Part shown: positions 46,801 through 57,713 of the stretch, piece after piece
Layout: each line of letters opens with the position of its first letter
Position numbering within the stretch: position 1 is the first letter of the stretch
Source: Aulostomus chinensis
Lineage: Eukaryota > Chordata > Actinopteri > Syngnathiformes > Aulostomidae
Assembly (NCBI GenBank): GCA_037954235.1
Contig: JBBMOA010000022.1
Coordinates: forward strand, 2,589,001 to 2,653,000
DNA length: 64,000 nucleotides
Direction of reading: 5' to 3'
Position numbers and translations under genes: made by a program
Notes under the pieces: generated by a model
The model's database searches: none
What the model was told of the DNA's origin: nothing
The model's input: the letters and a program-made list of their open reading frames with translations, nothing else

Positions 46801-48475
46801 TTAGCCAAAGAAGACACTTCGCTGACCTCAGTTGACAAAGGTGACACTGTGATGACCTTCATTTGTGAAGGGGACATCGCAACGTCCTCTGTTGGTGAAC
46901 AAGATATCCCAGCGACCTCTGTTGGTGAACAAGATATCCCAGCGACCTCTGGTGGTGAACAAGATATCCCAGCGACCTCTGTTGGTGAACAAGATATCCC
47001 AGCGACCTCTGTTGGTGAAAATGACACTCTTGAGGCCGTACCTGAGTAAGGGGATTGTGAAACATCCTCTGCTGATGACAGTGATCGAGTATGTGATGTC
47101 TCTGGGACTGACTCTCCACCACACTCCTCAGCAAAAACTCTGCGGTTGCTATGGAATTTTTCAAGATGTTTTGCAACCTTTTGCCTTGTGTTTACACTGG
47201 AGGACTGATCAGTTTCTGACATTTTGATCAACTTGTACAAATCAGAAATATTAATGACTGTCCTCTCCAGAATGCTTGAGGTGAGCCTTTCTGCCTCCAG
47301 TTCAATCAGACCTTCATCCGATTCATTTAATCCACCCTCTGTTGCCAAATCCCAGTCTGGGCTAAGGGGCACCTGCCCTGGCGATGTGGATGGACAACCA
47401 GCTGATTGACTGAATTCAGCAATCTTGGTCAAGTGCTGCACTATAAAGGGAAACATTTCTGAGGGTTCTGCAAGTAATACTGTTCTGGTAATACACTCCA
47501 TAAGGCTCCTTAATCCATATGGAACCAAATCCCTGGAATTCCTCTCCATGGTCTATTTGTTGTGATTTGGTTCTTCAAATAAAACACAAATAAAAGCACA
47601 AATAAAAGCACAAATCAAACTGACTTGTACTAAATTGATTGCCCCTTGTTTTACATAAACTCCTTTCAGTTTCAGATTCAGAACACACTTCATTTATCTC
47701 TGTGTGGGGCAGTTATATGACACCATTGGTTTGGATGGGTCATTGATCTCACTGATCACTGCCACTCAACATCCTGACTTTGATCTCATTCTGACAGGAC
47801 GATGACTAAATTCTGACCCTGTGGCAAAGCCATCCAATCACAGCAGAATGGCCAAAGACTCTTGTCATTTTTAAGGAGATAAAAAGCCGAGCACTCAAGT
47901 CACCTTCAAACCAGTTGTCACAGTGAAATGTCCTGATGCGAACCTGATTGCAATCAGCAGAATGGAATACACCTGCATTCTGTTACCATTGCTCTTGGTT
48001 TCTGAAGATCAAAGCCACTCACTGTGTAGTCCTCTCTAGATGCACACCAACCAAATGGAACAGTGGGACAATCCTGGTTTACTTCCTGTCAAAGGAAAAG
48101 TACAATTTGACGAATGCATCAACCAGGGCATTGTGAAGAGGCAGTCACATGCGCTGTTTCATGCAGTCTCAAAAGGTTGAAGTTTATCTCAAAATGTCAA
48201 ATTTCTCAAAAGTTCAGCAGTTCCATTTTTTCCAGGAAGGGAAGGATGCATAAGAAAACTTGTCTGCGACTATTCTTAACATTTCGTCTTTTATTCCTCA
48301 ACATTTTGACCACTTTTTTAAGCACAAAATTAAAAATAAACCATTCACCTGTCATTTTTTCTTATCTCTGGCCCCAACACTCCCCTCGTAGAAGAGAGAC
48401 ATTCAGACACTCAGCGATGGCACAATGGAGGCAAACCACCAGCTTGGTGTGTCTGAGACTTAGAAACCTGAACTT
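43885..48475. repeat. Duplicated block, right copy (partner 27486-31476)
   Basis: The more complete copy, carrying the intact RIIa-repeat gene and its flanks. Homology to the left copy ends after CTTAGAAACCTGAAC near 48475, beyond which the left copy enters zinc-finger gene A. Confidence 0.85.
44388..47549 (-). CDS. RIIa-like domain protein with about 75 Ser-Pro decapeptide repeats
   Basis: Uninterrupted 1053-residue frame in one exon. The ATG has a perfect ACCATGG context and an in-frame TAG six bases upstream. Residues 6-45 (LVPYGLRSLMECITRTVLL, then AEPSEMFPFIVQHL) fit the RIIa dimerisation/docking fold of PKA-RII, SPA17 and CABYR (P-x-GL-x2-L...R-x-VL-x3-P). Residues about 50-160 are an acidic, unrelated spacer. 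Residues about 165-920 are decapeptides of the type CSPTEVAGIS, each usually with a Ser-Pro kinase-type site. The last 131 residues are non-repetitive and basic, rich in hydrophobic helices, ending GNFFTRYFRK. By analogy it could be a sperm-tail or cilium scaffold binding AKAP helices, as with fibrous-sheath proteins; this is inference. No orthologue name is recognised. The 30-bp period keeps other frames open too, but the homologous N-terminus in the partner copy supports this frame. Confidence 0.75.
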   Translation of the reverse strand: MERNSRDLVPYGLRSLMECITRTVLLAEPSEMFPFIVQHLTKIAEFSQSAGCPSTSPGQVPLSPDWDLATEGGLNESDEGLIELEAERLTSSILERTVINISDLYKLIKMSETDQSSSVNTRQKVAKHLEKFHSNRRVFAEECGGESVPETSHTRSLSSAEDVSQSPYSGTASRVSFSPTEVAGISCSPTEVAGISCSPPEVAGISCSPTEVAGISCSPTEDVAMSPSQMKVITVSPLSTEVSEVSSLAKEVTSESHSPTIKGAYSHSPKEAITMSSAPIEAPALLQSPPGVDAVSCSPTEAVTQSHSPIEVGAVSRSQSEVGVESQSEVSHSSVETSAVLCSPTEATAVSCSLTDINAQSYSPRGASAVSWSPMGIGAFTPSKVGGVSSSPTEVSPLSYSEEEASADFCLPTSCSPTKAAYSSTTEEGIVSHSSLEAKTMAHLAKEVSTESYSDTDTDACSSSSKGIAGPLSPKGATAVFRSPTDVHAMSYSPKDISTKTWSPMETVPHFHSPTKMDDPSSFSSKEADAVSRSPPDFSKLSYLAKEDSAESHLPPDISVCSPSPSKVTLGSHSPLEATAVSCSLKEDSIMSSSPRETTAVCHSSMDVGPSSFSPKEVGAVSSSPPEVSTLSFLKKEVSAESHLPPDINVCSPSPLKMAVVSHSPNGATAVSHSTMEDSTLSHSREKAKAESCSPMAIGSHFHSPKEVGAVLSSSQIDAVSSSAKEVRAETRSPTAPAAFFCSPIEAFQTSCSPTKTSAGSQSQMELSTTSHSPRRVSTVFRSPRDIGLCSHSPTETTSVFQSPIESATLYRSPTVISAKSNLPGGASALSHSPREIGPLSCSPLELGGESPSPLEDNAVSYSAKGVGTESHSPVELGKLSCSPIEATAVSCSAKEVAAVFSAPKDGSVLDAGSWSSSPKERQFTSLLIRNLIFKLVNHLPKKFRKSLEIKSVSSIIQRLLSKVPPEVILVLMEPSWSFKRMEKTCKAVIEDLLREFETPELLLQAMTASNDLSFDEVVFARLKIRLITLKKKSKLCKFFSSVGNFFTRYFRK

Positions 48476-49552
48476 GGGGGGCAACGTGCTGCCTGGCATC
48501 TCCACATTTACATGTGAAAGAATCAAAGAGAAGTTGGAAGTCATTTTCTCTGGAACAGCAATCTGAAGTGCCAAAGCCCTGATGTTAAACCCTCCAGTGC
48601 AGTAGGTGGCGATGTGTGCCAGATGTGTGCAGCAATATTCGGATGAAAATAATTTTATTACAAGCCTGAGGGGTCAGCCCCTGGTCCTGGGACATCCTGA
48701 AAGATGCTTTGTGATGTCAGTTGGGGAGGAAATTAATCCATCTTGCAGACCGATATGACATCATCAAGGGCCTGGACAGGAGTTCTGTGAATCTGTGCTT
48801 GATTGCTCGTCCCCTTCGATTGCAAGGCTGTGCCAGAACTAATATTGATTTGTAGAGACAATTGAAGACTCAATTGTTCAGAGAGCACCTCGGCATTTAA
48901 CCTAACTCTTCTCCTCTTTGTCCTGTGGGGTAGAATAAGTCAGAGGGTCCAAGACCCAGCACTTACTGATTATGTAGCACTAACTGTGTGGTGTGATGTT
49001 ATATGTTTGTCCAAAAAAAAAAAAAAAAAAAGGAGGGGGGGGCGAAACATCTTCTGCCACTAGATGGCAGTACCTGTGACCAAATCACAACTGAAGCACT
49101 TTTGCGCTACTATGGGTTTTTCCTTACGTCTGAATTCTTGCTTGTGTTGTACGTCGCTTTGGACAAAAGCGTCTGCTAAATGAAATTGGAGAAATTGTAG
49201 AAATTGTAAAAAAATGAGGACATGAAACTGAATTGCTAGAAAAGAATTTGTAAGACTGAATGTTCATGCAGTTTCAAACCAAATGAAGTGGATTTCATGA
49301 TGTTGAATTCAATTTCAAGTTTTTTTTCATTCAGCTCAAAAATTATAAATAACATTCAAACTTTGCCATGACTCAAGTTGCCACTCAAGCGTCGAGTTCC
49401 AGACTTTCAGACCAAGAGAAGTATCCCCTCCCGTCCAGCAGGGGTCGCTGCCTTTTCTCTCCTTTTTCTGCGTCCGCCAAGGTCTTCGTTGTGTGTGCCT
49501 CTCCTGGCTCCTTCAGTTCTCTGCAGGGCTGAAAGTGTAGAGGAGCGTCACC
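48476..49552. other. non-coding with a retroposon tail and promoter of gene D
   Basis: Contains a poly-A tract (49013-49031) and a common fish repeat end (GTCGCTTTGGACAAAAGCG, about 49149-49167, followed by TCTGCTAAATG). From about 49425 it holds the 5' region of gene D with CCAGCAGGGGTCGC and CTTCAGTTCTCTGCAGGGC, shared with genes B and C. Confidence 0.55.
49057..49070 (+). promoter_or_regulatory. CTCF-type motif, perfect core
   Basis: CCACTAGATGGCAG on the plus strand, 14 of 14 to CCASYAGRKGGCRS, about 0.5 kb upstream of gene D and next to a retroposon tail that may have carried it. Confidence 0.42.
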
Positions 49553-52304
49553 ATGTGCGCCGTGCAGCTGCTGCGGGTGTCGGTCCATGAGCGGATCCTC
49601 GCCGCCGCTGAAGACTTCCTGCTGCAGCTGGAAAAAGGAGAAGAAGCGGCTGAAGTCCCGGTGCTGAGAGCGCTGCTCACCGAGCGGCTAACGGCGGCTG
49701 CGGAGCAGATCGTCGCCCTGCTGGAGGAAACCGTGGCGGAGTACGAAGACAGAGTTGAGCGGTCAGAGCGGGAGATCTGCCGCCAGAGGAGGCTGCTGGA
49801 TGCCGTGCTGAAGCCCGAAGTCAGGCTGCACAGGGCAGGTCGGTCCCGCACACCGGACCGGGGAGAGCATGCTAATGCTAGCTAGCATGGGCAAGCAGGG
49901 GTAGCTAGCATCCAGCCTTCTCTCATCTCCCACGCTTTTCTCAGGTTTTTGGTTCATGACGCGAGTGAACGTCAGGCTATCGAACAGACAAACATCAGGA
50001 TGTGAAGTTCATACAACAACTGTTTCTCTGCTAGCAGCTTATGACTGTAACTCCCACGAGCCTCACGGCGGGCAAAGCTTCATGGGAGCTGTAGTTTTAA
50101 CACGGCGACAAAGAATCCTCAGAAGTATTCAAGACGCTTTTCGTTGTTTCACTTAATTAATTAATTAATTGAAATCTGGAACAGTTTGGTTAGTGTGACG
50201 TGATACACAGTTGCTGTTTTATGACCCTGACTGACGTCAGCAAATGGGTCAAACCACTGTTCCACTCGGTAAACAGCCGTTTGGTTGACACACTCTGGAA
50301 CATTGTGGAAATGCAGAAGAGTTTCTGGACTAAAAGGATTTAATAACACTCAAAGAGGAAAAGGATACCAGAAAACATCCTGCAGCATACGTTACCTTGG
50401 CGATATACTCTGCTGGAAACGAGTACAGAGGAGTCACCTCCCCTGACCCTGCATCCTGGTCCAGACCTCAGAACTGTCTAGCTGGAACTCGACAACGAAA
50501 CCTCTTGCTGATTTGTCCGTGTGCTGTTATTTTAGACTCACATGCTCTCGAGTCCGTTAACCTGCAAGCAAGACGGCATCTTCGTCCTGCTGTCCCCTGT
50601 GACTCTGATGGGACGCCCGTCCCAGGAGACGACCCACAGCAGGCACTGCTTGCCTTTGCTGCTGCAGTGGCCAAAGACCATGACTACGACTGGCATCCCT
50701 GTCCTGGTTAGTATTGCAAAAGAGTACCAGCTTTTTCTGTAGTTGTAATCAGAAGAGCAGTTCAGGTATCGTCTGTGAATGCTCATCTAGGCAAACCAAC
50801 CAGTGGCTGTTCAGTGAGACCCTCAGGTTGCTGGTATATCGAGTTTTCGTAAAAAAAGAAAGCCAGCAGCTCAGCCGTTTGGAGATGAAACCATGGTTCT
50901 GAAGCAGGTTGTTTCTGAAGGTGGTCACACCTCAAACCTCCAGCGTGAATCTCCATGCCGATGTTGCTGCAACTCCGTCAGTGAGAGCTCCTCAGTCGTC
51001 CGCTTCAAAACATGAGCCGGTTGTGAGATTCATTTGCCTGTGAAGAAGACTGAAGGGCTTTTTTCTTGACAGGAGCTCCATGTGGGGCGGTTCAGCCGTC
51101 TGACACCATCGAGTGTGTTCATACTGAGGTTATTAACAGCCATCTGTGTGTTTCAGTTTCACTTTCAGATGTCCAGACAGTGATTGTTTGTAAAGAAGAG
51201 CAGCAGGAGTGGAGCACCAGGGTGAAGCAGGAGGAGCCAGAGGCCCCCCACATTAAAGAGGAGCCGGAGGAGCCAGAGCCCCCCCACATCAAAGAGGAGC
51301 AGGAGGAACTCTGGACCAGTCAGGAGGGAGAGCAGCTTCAAGGGCTGGAGGAGGCTGATATCAGCAAGTTGCCATTCCCTCCTGTCCCTGTGAAGAGGGA
51401 AGATGATGAAGAGAAACCTCAGTCCTCTCAGCTTCATCAGAGTCCAGCTGAGGAGAGCAGAGAGGTGGAGCCTCTAAGCAGCAGCTCCACCCACCACCTG
51501 AAGACAGAGGCTGATGGAGACCACTGTGGAGGACCAGAACCAGCCAGCAACCTGGACCCAGACACACTTTTACACCCTGATATTAAGGATGAGATGCCTG
51601 ACTCTCCTGAACCTGAGACTGATGACAGTGTGGACTGGAACAAACCCAGTCAGACTCAGTTGGGTTTAGACTCAGTGATTTATATTGAAGTCCCTGTGAG
51701 TGACGACAGCTATGACACAGACGAAAAACCAACTGCCTGCTCTCAATGTGGAGAAATATTTAGCAACAAAGAATATCTGAATCAGCACAATGAAATCTAC
51801 AAAGGAGCCTGTTCCTACGTGGATCCCCTTTCCTGCTCAGTTTGTGGTCAAAGATTCTCACAGAAGAGAAGCGTGAAACAGCACATGAAAACTCACACTG
51901 GGGAGAAACCTTTTAGATGCCCAGTTTGTGGCGTAATATTTTCAAAGCAACAACTGACGAGACACATGAGAACCCACACTGGGGAGAAACCCTTCATGTG
52001 TTCAGTTTGCAGTCTCAGCTTCTCACAAAAGGGCAATTTAAAAAAACACATGAAAACCCACACTGGGGAGAAACCTTTTAGTTGCCCAGTTTGTGGTCAA
52101 AGATTTGCAGAGAAGGGAAACATGAAGACGCACATGAGAACGCACACCGGAGAGAAACCTTATATGTGCTTACACTGCGGTCGAAAGTTCTCAAGTAAGG
52201 CCTGGGTGAAGAGACACATGAGGACACACTGGGGGGAAACTGTCAAGCTCACCAAGCCCCAGACACAACAAGCTAACAGTCGAACCGCATCAGGCTCCCT
52301 GTGA
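49553..52304 (+). CDS. C2H2 zinc-finger protein, cluster gene D
   Basis: Exon 1 is 49553-49838. Exon 2 is 51169-52304, with the acceptor TTTCACTTTCAG joining HRA to DVQ, so it is one step inside the junction used by A, B, C and F; 473 residues. The linker has an internal duplication of the EEPEAPHIKEE block, giving two IKEE sites, and VKRE instead of VKSE, which still fits psi-K-x-E. The first finger has both Cys but ends H-x3-Y and is probably dead. Fingers at about 318-449 follow. The second of these (CPVCGVIFSKQQLTRH) has lost one helix codon, so the spacing is 11 instead of 12. The last finger is followed by WGETVKL, a tail start shared with gene E. No poly(A) signal was pinned. Confidence 0.83.
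50081..50096 (+). promoter_or_regulatory. Staf/ZNF143-like motif in intron 1 of gene D
   Basis: CATGGGAGCTGTAGTT, the reverse of AACTACAGCTCCCATG. The CRE of genes B and C is lost here. Confidence 0.45.
50330..51060. other. gene D intron, unexplained open stretch
   Basis: A plus-strand frame of 104 residues (50397-50711) runs through DGTPVPGDDPQQALLAF and ends HDYDWHPCPG. I recognise no domain. Splice sites around it are weak, so it is left uncalled. Confidence 0.3.
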
Positions 52305-52862
52305 GCGTCTGTGGCTCCTGGGTTTTGCTGTTGGTTCTGGTCAGCGACTGATTCAGGATGTGGGATCACCAGTGGAGGAACCCTCAACGTGGACGTCACA
52401 TTCCATGAGCCGATGTGGACCTGCAGCTGCCAGGAAGACCTGCTCTGCTCCGGAATGTTATAACAATTTCCAGATGAAGTCCTGGAAATCCTGTTAAGGT
52501 TGTTCAACAGTCGTCATTCTGTTTTGAACAAAAGTGATTTATTATGTAACGGAAGAGCAACACTCGATGCTTTAGTGACACTTGATGATGAGGCAGGAAA
52601 AGCAACTCGGATGCAAGCGATCAGGGCTGTGGGACGTGTCGATGTTGAGAAAGCTCCTGACTCAGTGTGGAGAGAAGTGCTGCTGACTCAAACACATCAG
52701 CTGGGAAGATGACATCACCAGGTTGCTGTCTCATGGCACATTTCAGGTAAAAGTTGATGCTGCACGCTGGGTTCCTTCGCTGATTCACTCCAGTGTAGAA
52801 TCAGAGACCTGAACCACAACCTGTTCTCACCCCACCTCACCAAAATGTTCAGGAAACCTCTT

Positions 52863-54376
52863 CAGTGGGGCAAAAAAGTATTTAGTCAGCCACCAATTGT
52901 GCAAGTTCTCTCACTTCAAAATATGAGAGGCCTGTAATTTGCATCATAGGTACACTTCAACTGTGAGAGACAGAATTGGGGGGGGGGGGGAATTCAGGAA
53001 ATCACATTGTAGGATTTTTAATGAATTAATTTGTGAATTCCTGGGTTAAGTAAGTATTTGGTGTCCTTCAAACAAGCAGGATTTCTGGCTCTTATAGACC
53101 TGTAACTTCTTCTCTGTCCTCCACTCTTTCTGAATTAATGGCACCTGTTAGAACTCGTTATCTGGATAAGAGACACCTGTCCACAACCTCAAACAGTCCC
53201 ACTCCAAACTCCACTATGGCAAAGACCAAAGAGCTGTCAAAGGACACAGAAACAAACTTGTAGCCCTGCTGGGAAGACTGAATCTGCAACAGGTCAGCAG
53301 CCTGGTGTGAAGAAATCAACTGTGGGAGCAATTATTAGAACATGGAGGACATACAAGACCACTGATGACCTCCCTCCATCTGGGGCTCCACGCAAGATCT
53401 CACCCCGTGGGGTCAAAGTGATCACAAGAGAGCAAAAATCCCGGAACCACATGGGGGGACCTGGTGAATGACCTGCAGAGAGCTGGGACCAAAGTAACAA
53501 GGCTAACATTAGTAACACACCACGCCACCAGGGACTCAAACCTGCAGGGACAGATGTGTCCCCCTGGTTAAGCCAGTACAGGTCCAGGCCCATCTGAAGT
53601 TTGCTAGAGAGCATCTGGATGATCCAGAAGAGGACTGGGAGAATGTCAGATGAAACCAAAATAGAACTTTGTGGTAAAAACTCAACTTGTCTTGTTTGGA
53701 GGAGAAAGAATGCTGAGTTGAATCCAAAGAACACCGTACCTACTGTGGAACATGGGGGGGGGGGGGGGGGGGGGGGGGGTTGCTGTTTTTCTGCAAAGGG
53801 ACCAGGACAACTGATCTGTGTAAAGGAAAGAATGAACGGGGCCATGGATCGTGAGATTTTAGTGAAAACCTCCTATCAGCGAGGGCACTGAAGATGAAAC
53901 ATGGCCAGGTCTTTCAGCGTGCCAATGATCCCAAACACACCGCCTGGCAACAAAGGAGTGGCTTCCTAAGAAGCACTTCCAGGGCCTGGGGTGGCCCAGC
54001 CAGTCTCCAGATCTTAACCCCATGGAAAACTTTGGAGGGACTTGAAAGTCTGTGTTGCCCAGCGACAGCCCCACAACATCGCTGCTCTGGAGGAGATCTG
54101 CACGGAGGAACGGGCCAAAATACCAGCAACAGTGGGTGAAGACTCAGAGAAAACGTCTGACCTTTGTCCTGCCAACAAAGGGTTTATAACAAAGTGCTGA
54201 GATGAACTTTTGTGATTGACCAAATTCTTTAAAAATCAGACACAATGTGATTTTCTGGATTTATTTTTTCTCATTCTGTCTCATAGTTGAAGTGTACCTA
54301 TGATGAAAATGACAGGCCTCTCATCTTTTTAAGTGGGAGAACTTGCTCAATTGGTGGCTGACTTTTTTGCCCCACT
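52863..54376 (+). mobile_element. Tc1/mariner-type DNA transposon, defective
   Basis: Terminal inverted repeats CAGTGGGGCAAAAAAGTATT (left) and the reverse complement of ACTTTTTTGCCCCACT (right) continue inward with AGCCACCAATTG on both sides. The length of about 1.5 kb is normal for the family. The interior codes a broken transposase in the plus orientation. It is inserted downstream of zinc-finger gene D. Confidence 0.92.
53217..54200 (+). pseudogene. Tc1-type transposase pseudogene
   Basis: Starts ATGGCAAAGACCAAAGAGCT (MAKTKELSKDT) and shows the paired-type helix-turn-helix region, then SDETKIELCGKNST with the catalytic Asp, WRRKNAEL and FSAKGPGQLICVKERMNGA in the DDE domain. The frame is broken by a stop (TAG at about 53264), several frameshifts and a run of 26 G at 53754-53779 where the Gly-rich HGGG segment lies. 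It is not functional. Confidence 0.88.
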
Positions 54377-54379
54377 CTA

Positions 54380-55486
54380 CAGTTGAGAAATGCAGTTGTG
54401 CTGTTTTCACCTAAAAACTCGGATCGATTGTGACTTCTTCTCAGTTCCATTGCGTATCAGCTGCGACTGCAAAAGAGCGACCTCGTAAGCTCATCGATCT
54501 GTTCGAAAGATTGTTTGAAACGGCACAGTTGAGTTTTTTTTCCACATGTCACCAATAGAAGTGTGTGGGGTGATGTGGGTGTTTGCAACCTGCAGGAGAA
54601 AAGACTTGTGCTCCTGCTGCGTTCAGTGACTTTCATCCTGATATTTTTTTTAAAACTTAAAATGTTAACTTCAGTTCACCCTGAATAAAATCTTTTAATG
54701 AAGTGCAGTTGTAGCTCTGAGTTGTATTGCTGAGTACGGATCGAGGACTGTGTTCTAGGACACTTAGCGGTGCTGGAAGTGAACCGGCAACCTGAAAAGA
54801 GACAGGTAAGAGGTGATGAGGAAAGTTTTGCATCTCAGTTTTGCAACAGGTGAGCATTCGCTGATGGTCCAAAAGAGGCAGAGTGGACATGCAGCCACAG
54901 GTGTGTCTAAACCTGAGGCTGGTGTGCTGATATGCAGCCAGGATTAATGAGACTATCAGTGTTCCCAGCAGAAACAGTCACTGTGATACCAGAATTACAG
55001 TTGCGGGTGAAAATGACATGAGAAAGTCAGACACTTCTCAACATAGCGGTCTGTGGAAAAGCCTGCAAATTAGGGAGATTATTATTAGAAATCTTTATCT
55101 AAAACGGTACAATTTCAAAGCCAACTGTCTCCATTTGATACCAGAATGTCACTAATTTGCATCTGCAGTACAGTTGCAGGTTAAACAGTAAAACATACAA
55201 ATAACACTGCTTGAGCTCTTATAGGAGGAACTGTTCAAGAAGACTGGCAGTACAAATACACTCAGATAAACTCCTCAAAATTAAATGAGAAGGTGGCAGG
55301 AGTCACCTGGAGATGGGCTCCTTAGCAGGGGGAAAAAATGCCGTCCAATAACTGCTGTAATTGCGGCCCGATGTCCTCGCTGGGGCAGAGAGGGCAGGTT
55401 GCTAGCTTGTTTTTCGCCGTTGAATGTTTAACGTTCGAAATAACAAATTCCAACTGAGATCCAAGGTTTTATCACGAGCTATTTTT
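54380..55486. other. non-coding, nothing recognised
   Basis: No exon, element or RNA gene was seen between the Tc1 copy and the 3' end of gene E. Confidence 0.5.
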
Positions 55487-56132
55487 TTTATTGAAAGTTA
55501 CTTCAAACCAGAATTACAAACATAACATACGTTAAATATACTTGTCAGTGTGAGGAAATGGTGTCTACACATTAACTAAACTACACCAGCCAGCTCGTCA
55601 AGGAGGCGAGACATAAAAAAACAAACAAGATGAATTTAAACTCATCAACATCCGCGGAGCCTCTGTTTCAGCTTCGCCAAACGAGAAATGAAGGACGTGA
55701 CTGTAATTCTACTACATTAAACACATAAGAGACGTCATACCGCAGTCAGACGGACTTCTGAGAAGCTCCTGTTCTTTCTTACCAGACCCTTTTCCATCAA
55801 AAAGAAAAAGCTGTGAACTTGTTACAAAATTATTGTATCTCAAATCCACACTTCATCAAACGGGAAGTTACAATGTTGCATTACTCCTTAACAGTCTTCA
55901 GTTACATCAGTCTTCCACAGTTGTCAGCTGTCCAAATGTCCCACACAGGAGTGACAGTTCTAACCAGTGTGTGTGTGTGTTAAACTAATTAAACTTTGTA
56001 TTGAAGAGATGACAAAGTTACTCAGCGGCTTCAATATTTACAGTTCAAATGTTTGGTGTTTTTTTTGCTGCTGTCCTCACCAGCACATTTGTGTCTTTAA
56101 AACTGATCGAGGCAAATGTTTGGATGCTGCAG
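55487..56132 (-). other. 3'UTR of gene E with poly(A) signal
   Basis: TTTATT at 55487-55492 is AATAAA on the minus strand. Its context TTTGAAGTAACTTTC and an upstream GGTGTAGTTTAG match the 3'UTR end of gene C. Confidence 0.6.
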
Positions 56133-57651
56133 CTAAACAGTTTCTCCCCAATGCGTTTTCATGTGTCTCTTCACACTTCCCTTGTCTGGGAATGGTTTCC
56201 CACAAATTGAGCACGAAAATGGTTTCTCCCCAGTGTGGGTCCTCATGTGTATTGTCAGCTTTACCTTTTGTGAGTATCTTTTACCACAAAGGGAGCAGAT
56301 AAATCGTTTCTCCCCAGTGTGCGTCCTCAAGTGTATTGTCAGTTTTCCCTTCTGAGAGAAACTTTTTCCACAAATTGAGCAGTTGAAAGGTTTTTCCCCA
56401 GTGTGTATTCGAATGTGTTTCGTCAGGGTTCCCTTTTCAGAGAATCTTTGACCACAAAAAGGGCAAATGTAAGGTTTCTCCCCAGTGTGGGTTCTCATGT
56501 GTATTGTCAGTTTTCCATTTTGAGAGAATCTTTTACCACAAACTGAGCAGATAAAGGGTTTCTCTCCAGTATGTGTTGTCATGTGCTTTGTCATATTCCC
56601 CTTTTCTGAGAATCTCTGACCACAAACTGAGCACATAAATGGTCTCTCCCCAGTGTGTGTTCTCATGTGCCTTGTCAGTTGTGCTTTTTGTGGGAAAGTT
56701 TTACCACAAATCGAACAGCTGAACTGTTTCTCACCCGTGTGACCCTTCTTGTGCTTGTTCAGACTCTCTTTCGAGCAACCTGTCTCCCCACCGTCAGAGC
56801 AGCTGGTTGATTTTTCACCTGTATTACAGTTTAAACCCGACTGAGTCTGACTGGGTTTGATCCAGTCATCAAAACTGTCATCGGATTCAGGTTCAGGAGA
56901 GTCTGACGTCTCATCGTCACTATCAGACTGCAAGAGGGTATCTGAATCAAAGTTGCTGTCTGTTTCCGATCCTCCACAGTGGTCTCCATCAGCCTCTGTC
57001 TTCAGGTGGTGGGTGGAGCTGCTGGTTAGAGGCTCCTCCTCTCTGTTCTCCTCAGCTGGACTCTGATGAAGCTGAGAGGACTGAGGTTTCTCTTCATCAT
57101 CTTCACTCTTCACAGGGACAGGAGTGAATGAGAACTTGATGATGTCAGCCTCCTCCAGCCCTTGAAGCTGCTCTCCCTCCTGACTGGTCCAGAGTTCCTC
57201 CTGCTCCTCTTTGATGTGGGGGGGCTCTGGCTGCTCCTGCTCCACCCTGGAGCTCCACTCCTGCTGCTCAGGGGGAACCTCTTCTTCACTCACCAGCAGT
57301 TCCTGTACATCTGCAGGACTCACTGAGGGGCACAGGATAGAAACAAGTGTTGAACATTAGTGGAAAAGCTACTAAACTGACTTCTGATCAGGTGGAGAAA
57401 GTGATGGCAACTTAAGGAAGCGATCCATAGAACCCCAACAAACAATCAACCCAATGCAGTGTTAAGTAAAACAAGTAGTGTGTGTGTGTGTGTGGGGGGG
57501 GGACTAAAGACCCTGAAAAATGAGGACAAGAAGCAACAAGAACTTAACATGGAGGCTACAACCACTAGAAAAACACCGGTGCATGAAGACACAGCGACCT
57601 GCTCCAGCATGTAGTGAGACCTTCAGAAGAGGTCAAAAACAAAAGCTACCT

Positions 57652-57713
<62 letters not shown>

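Noticed and set aside
53294..53845. 183-residue minus-strand frame with Pro tract
   Set aside because: Antisense to the Tc1 transposase relic; the Pro tract is the complement of the G run.
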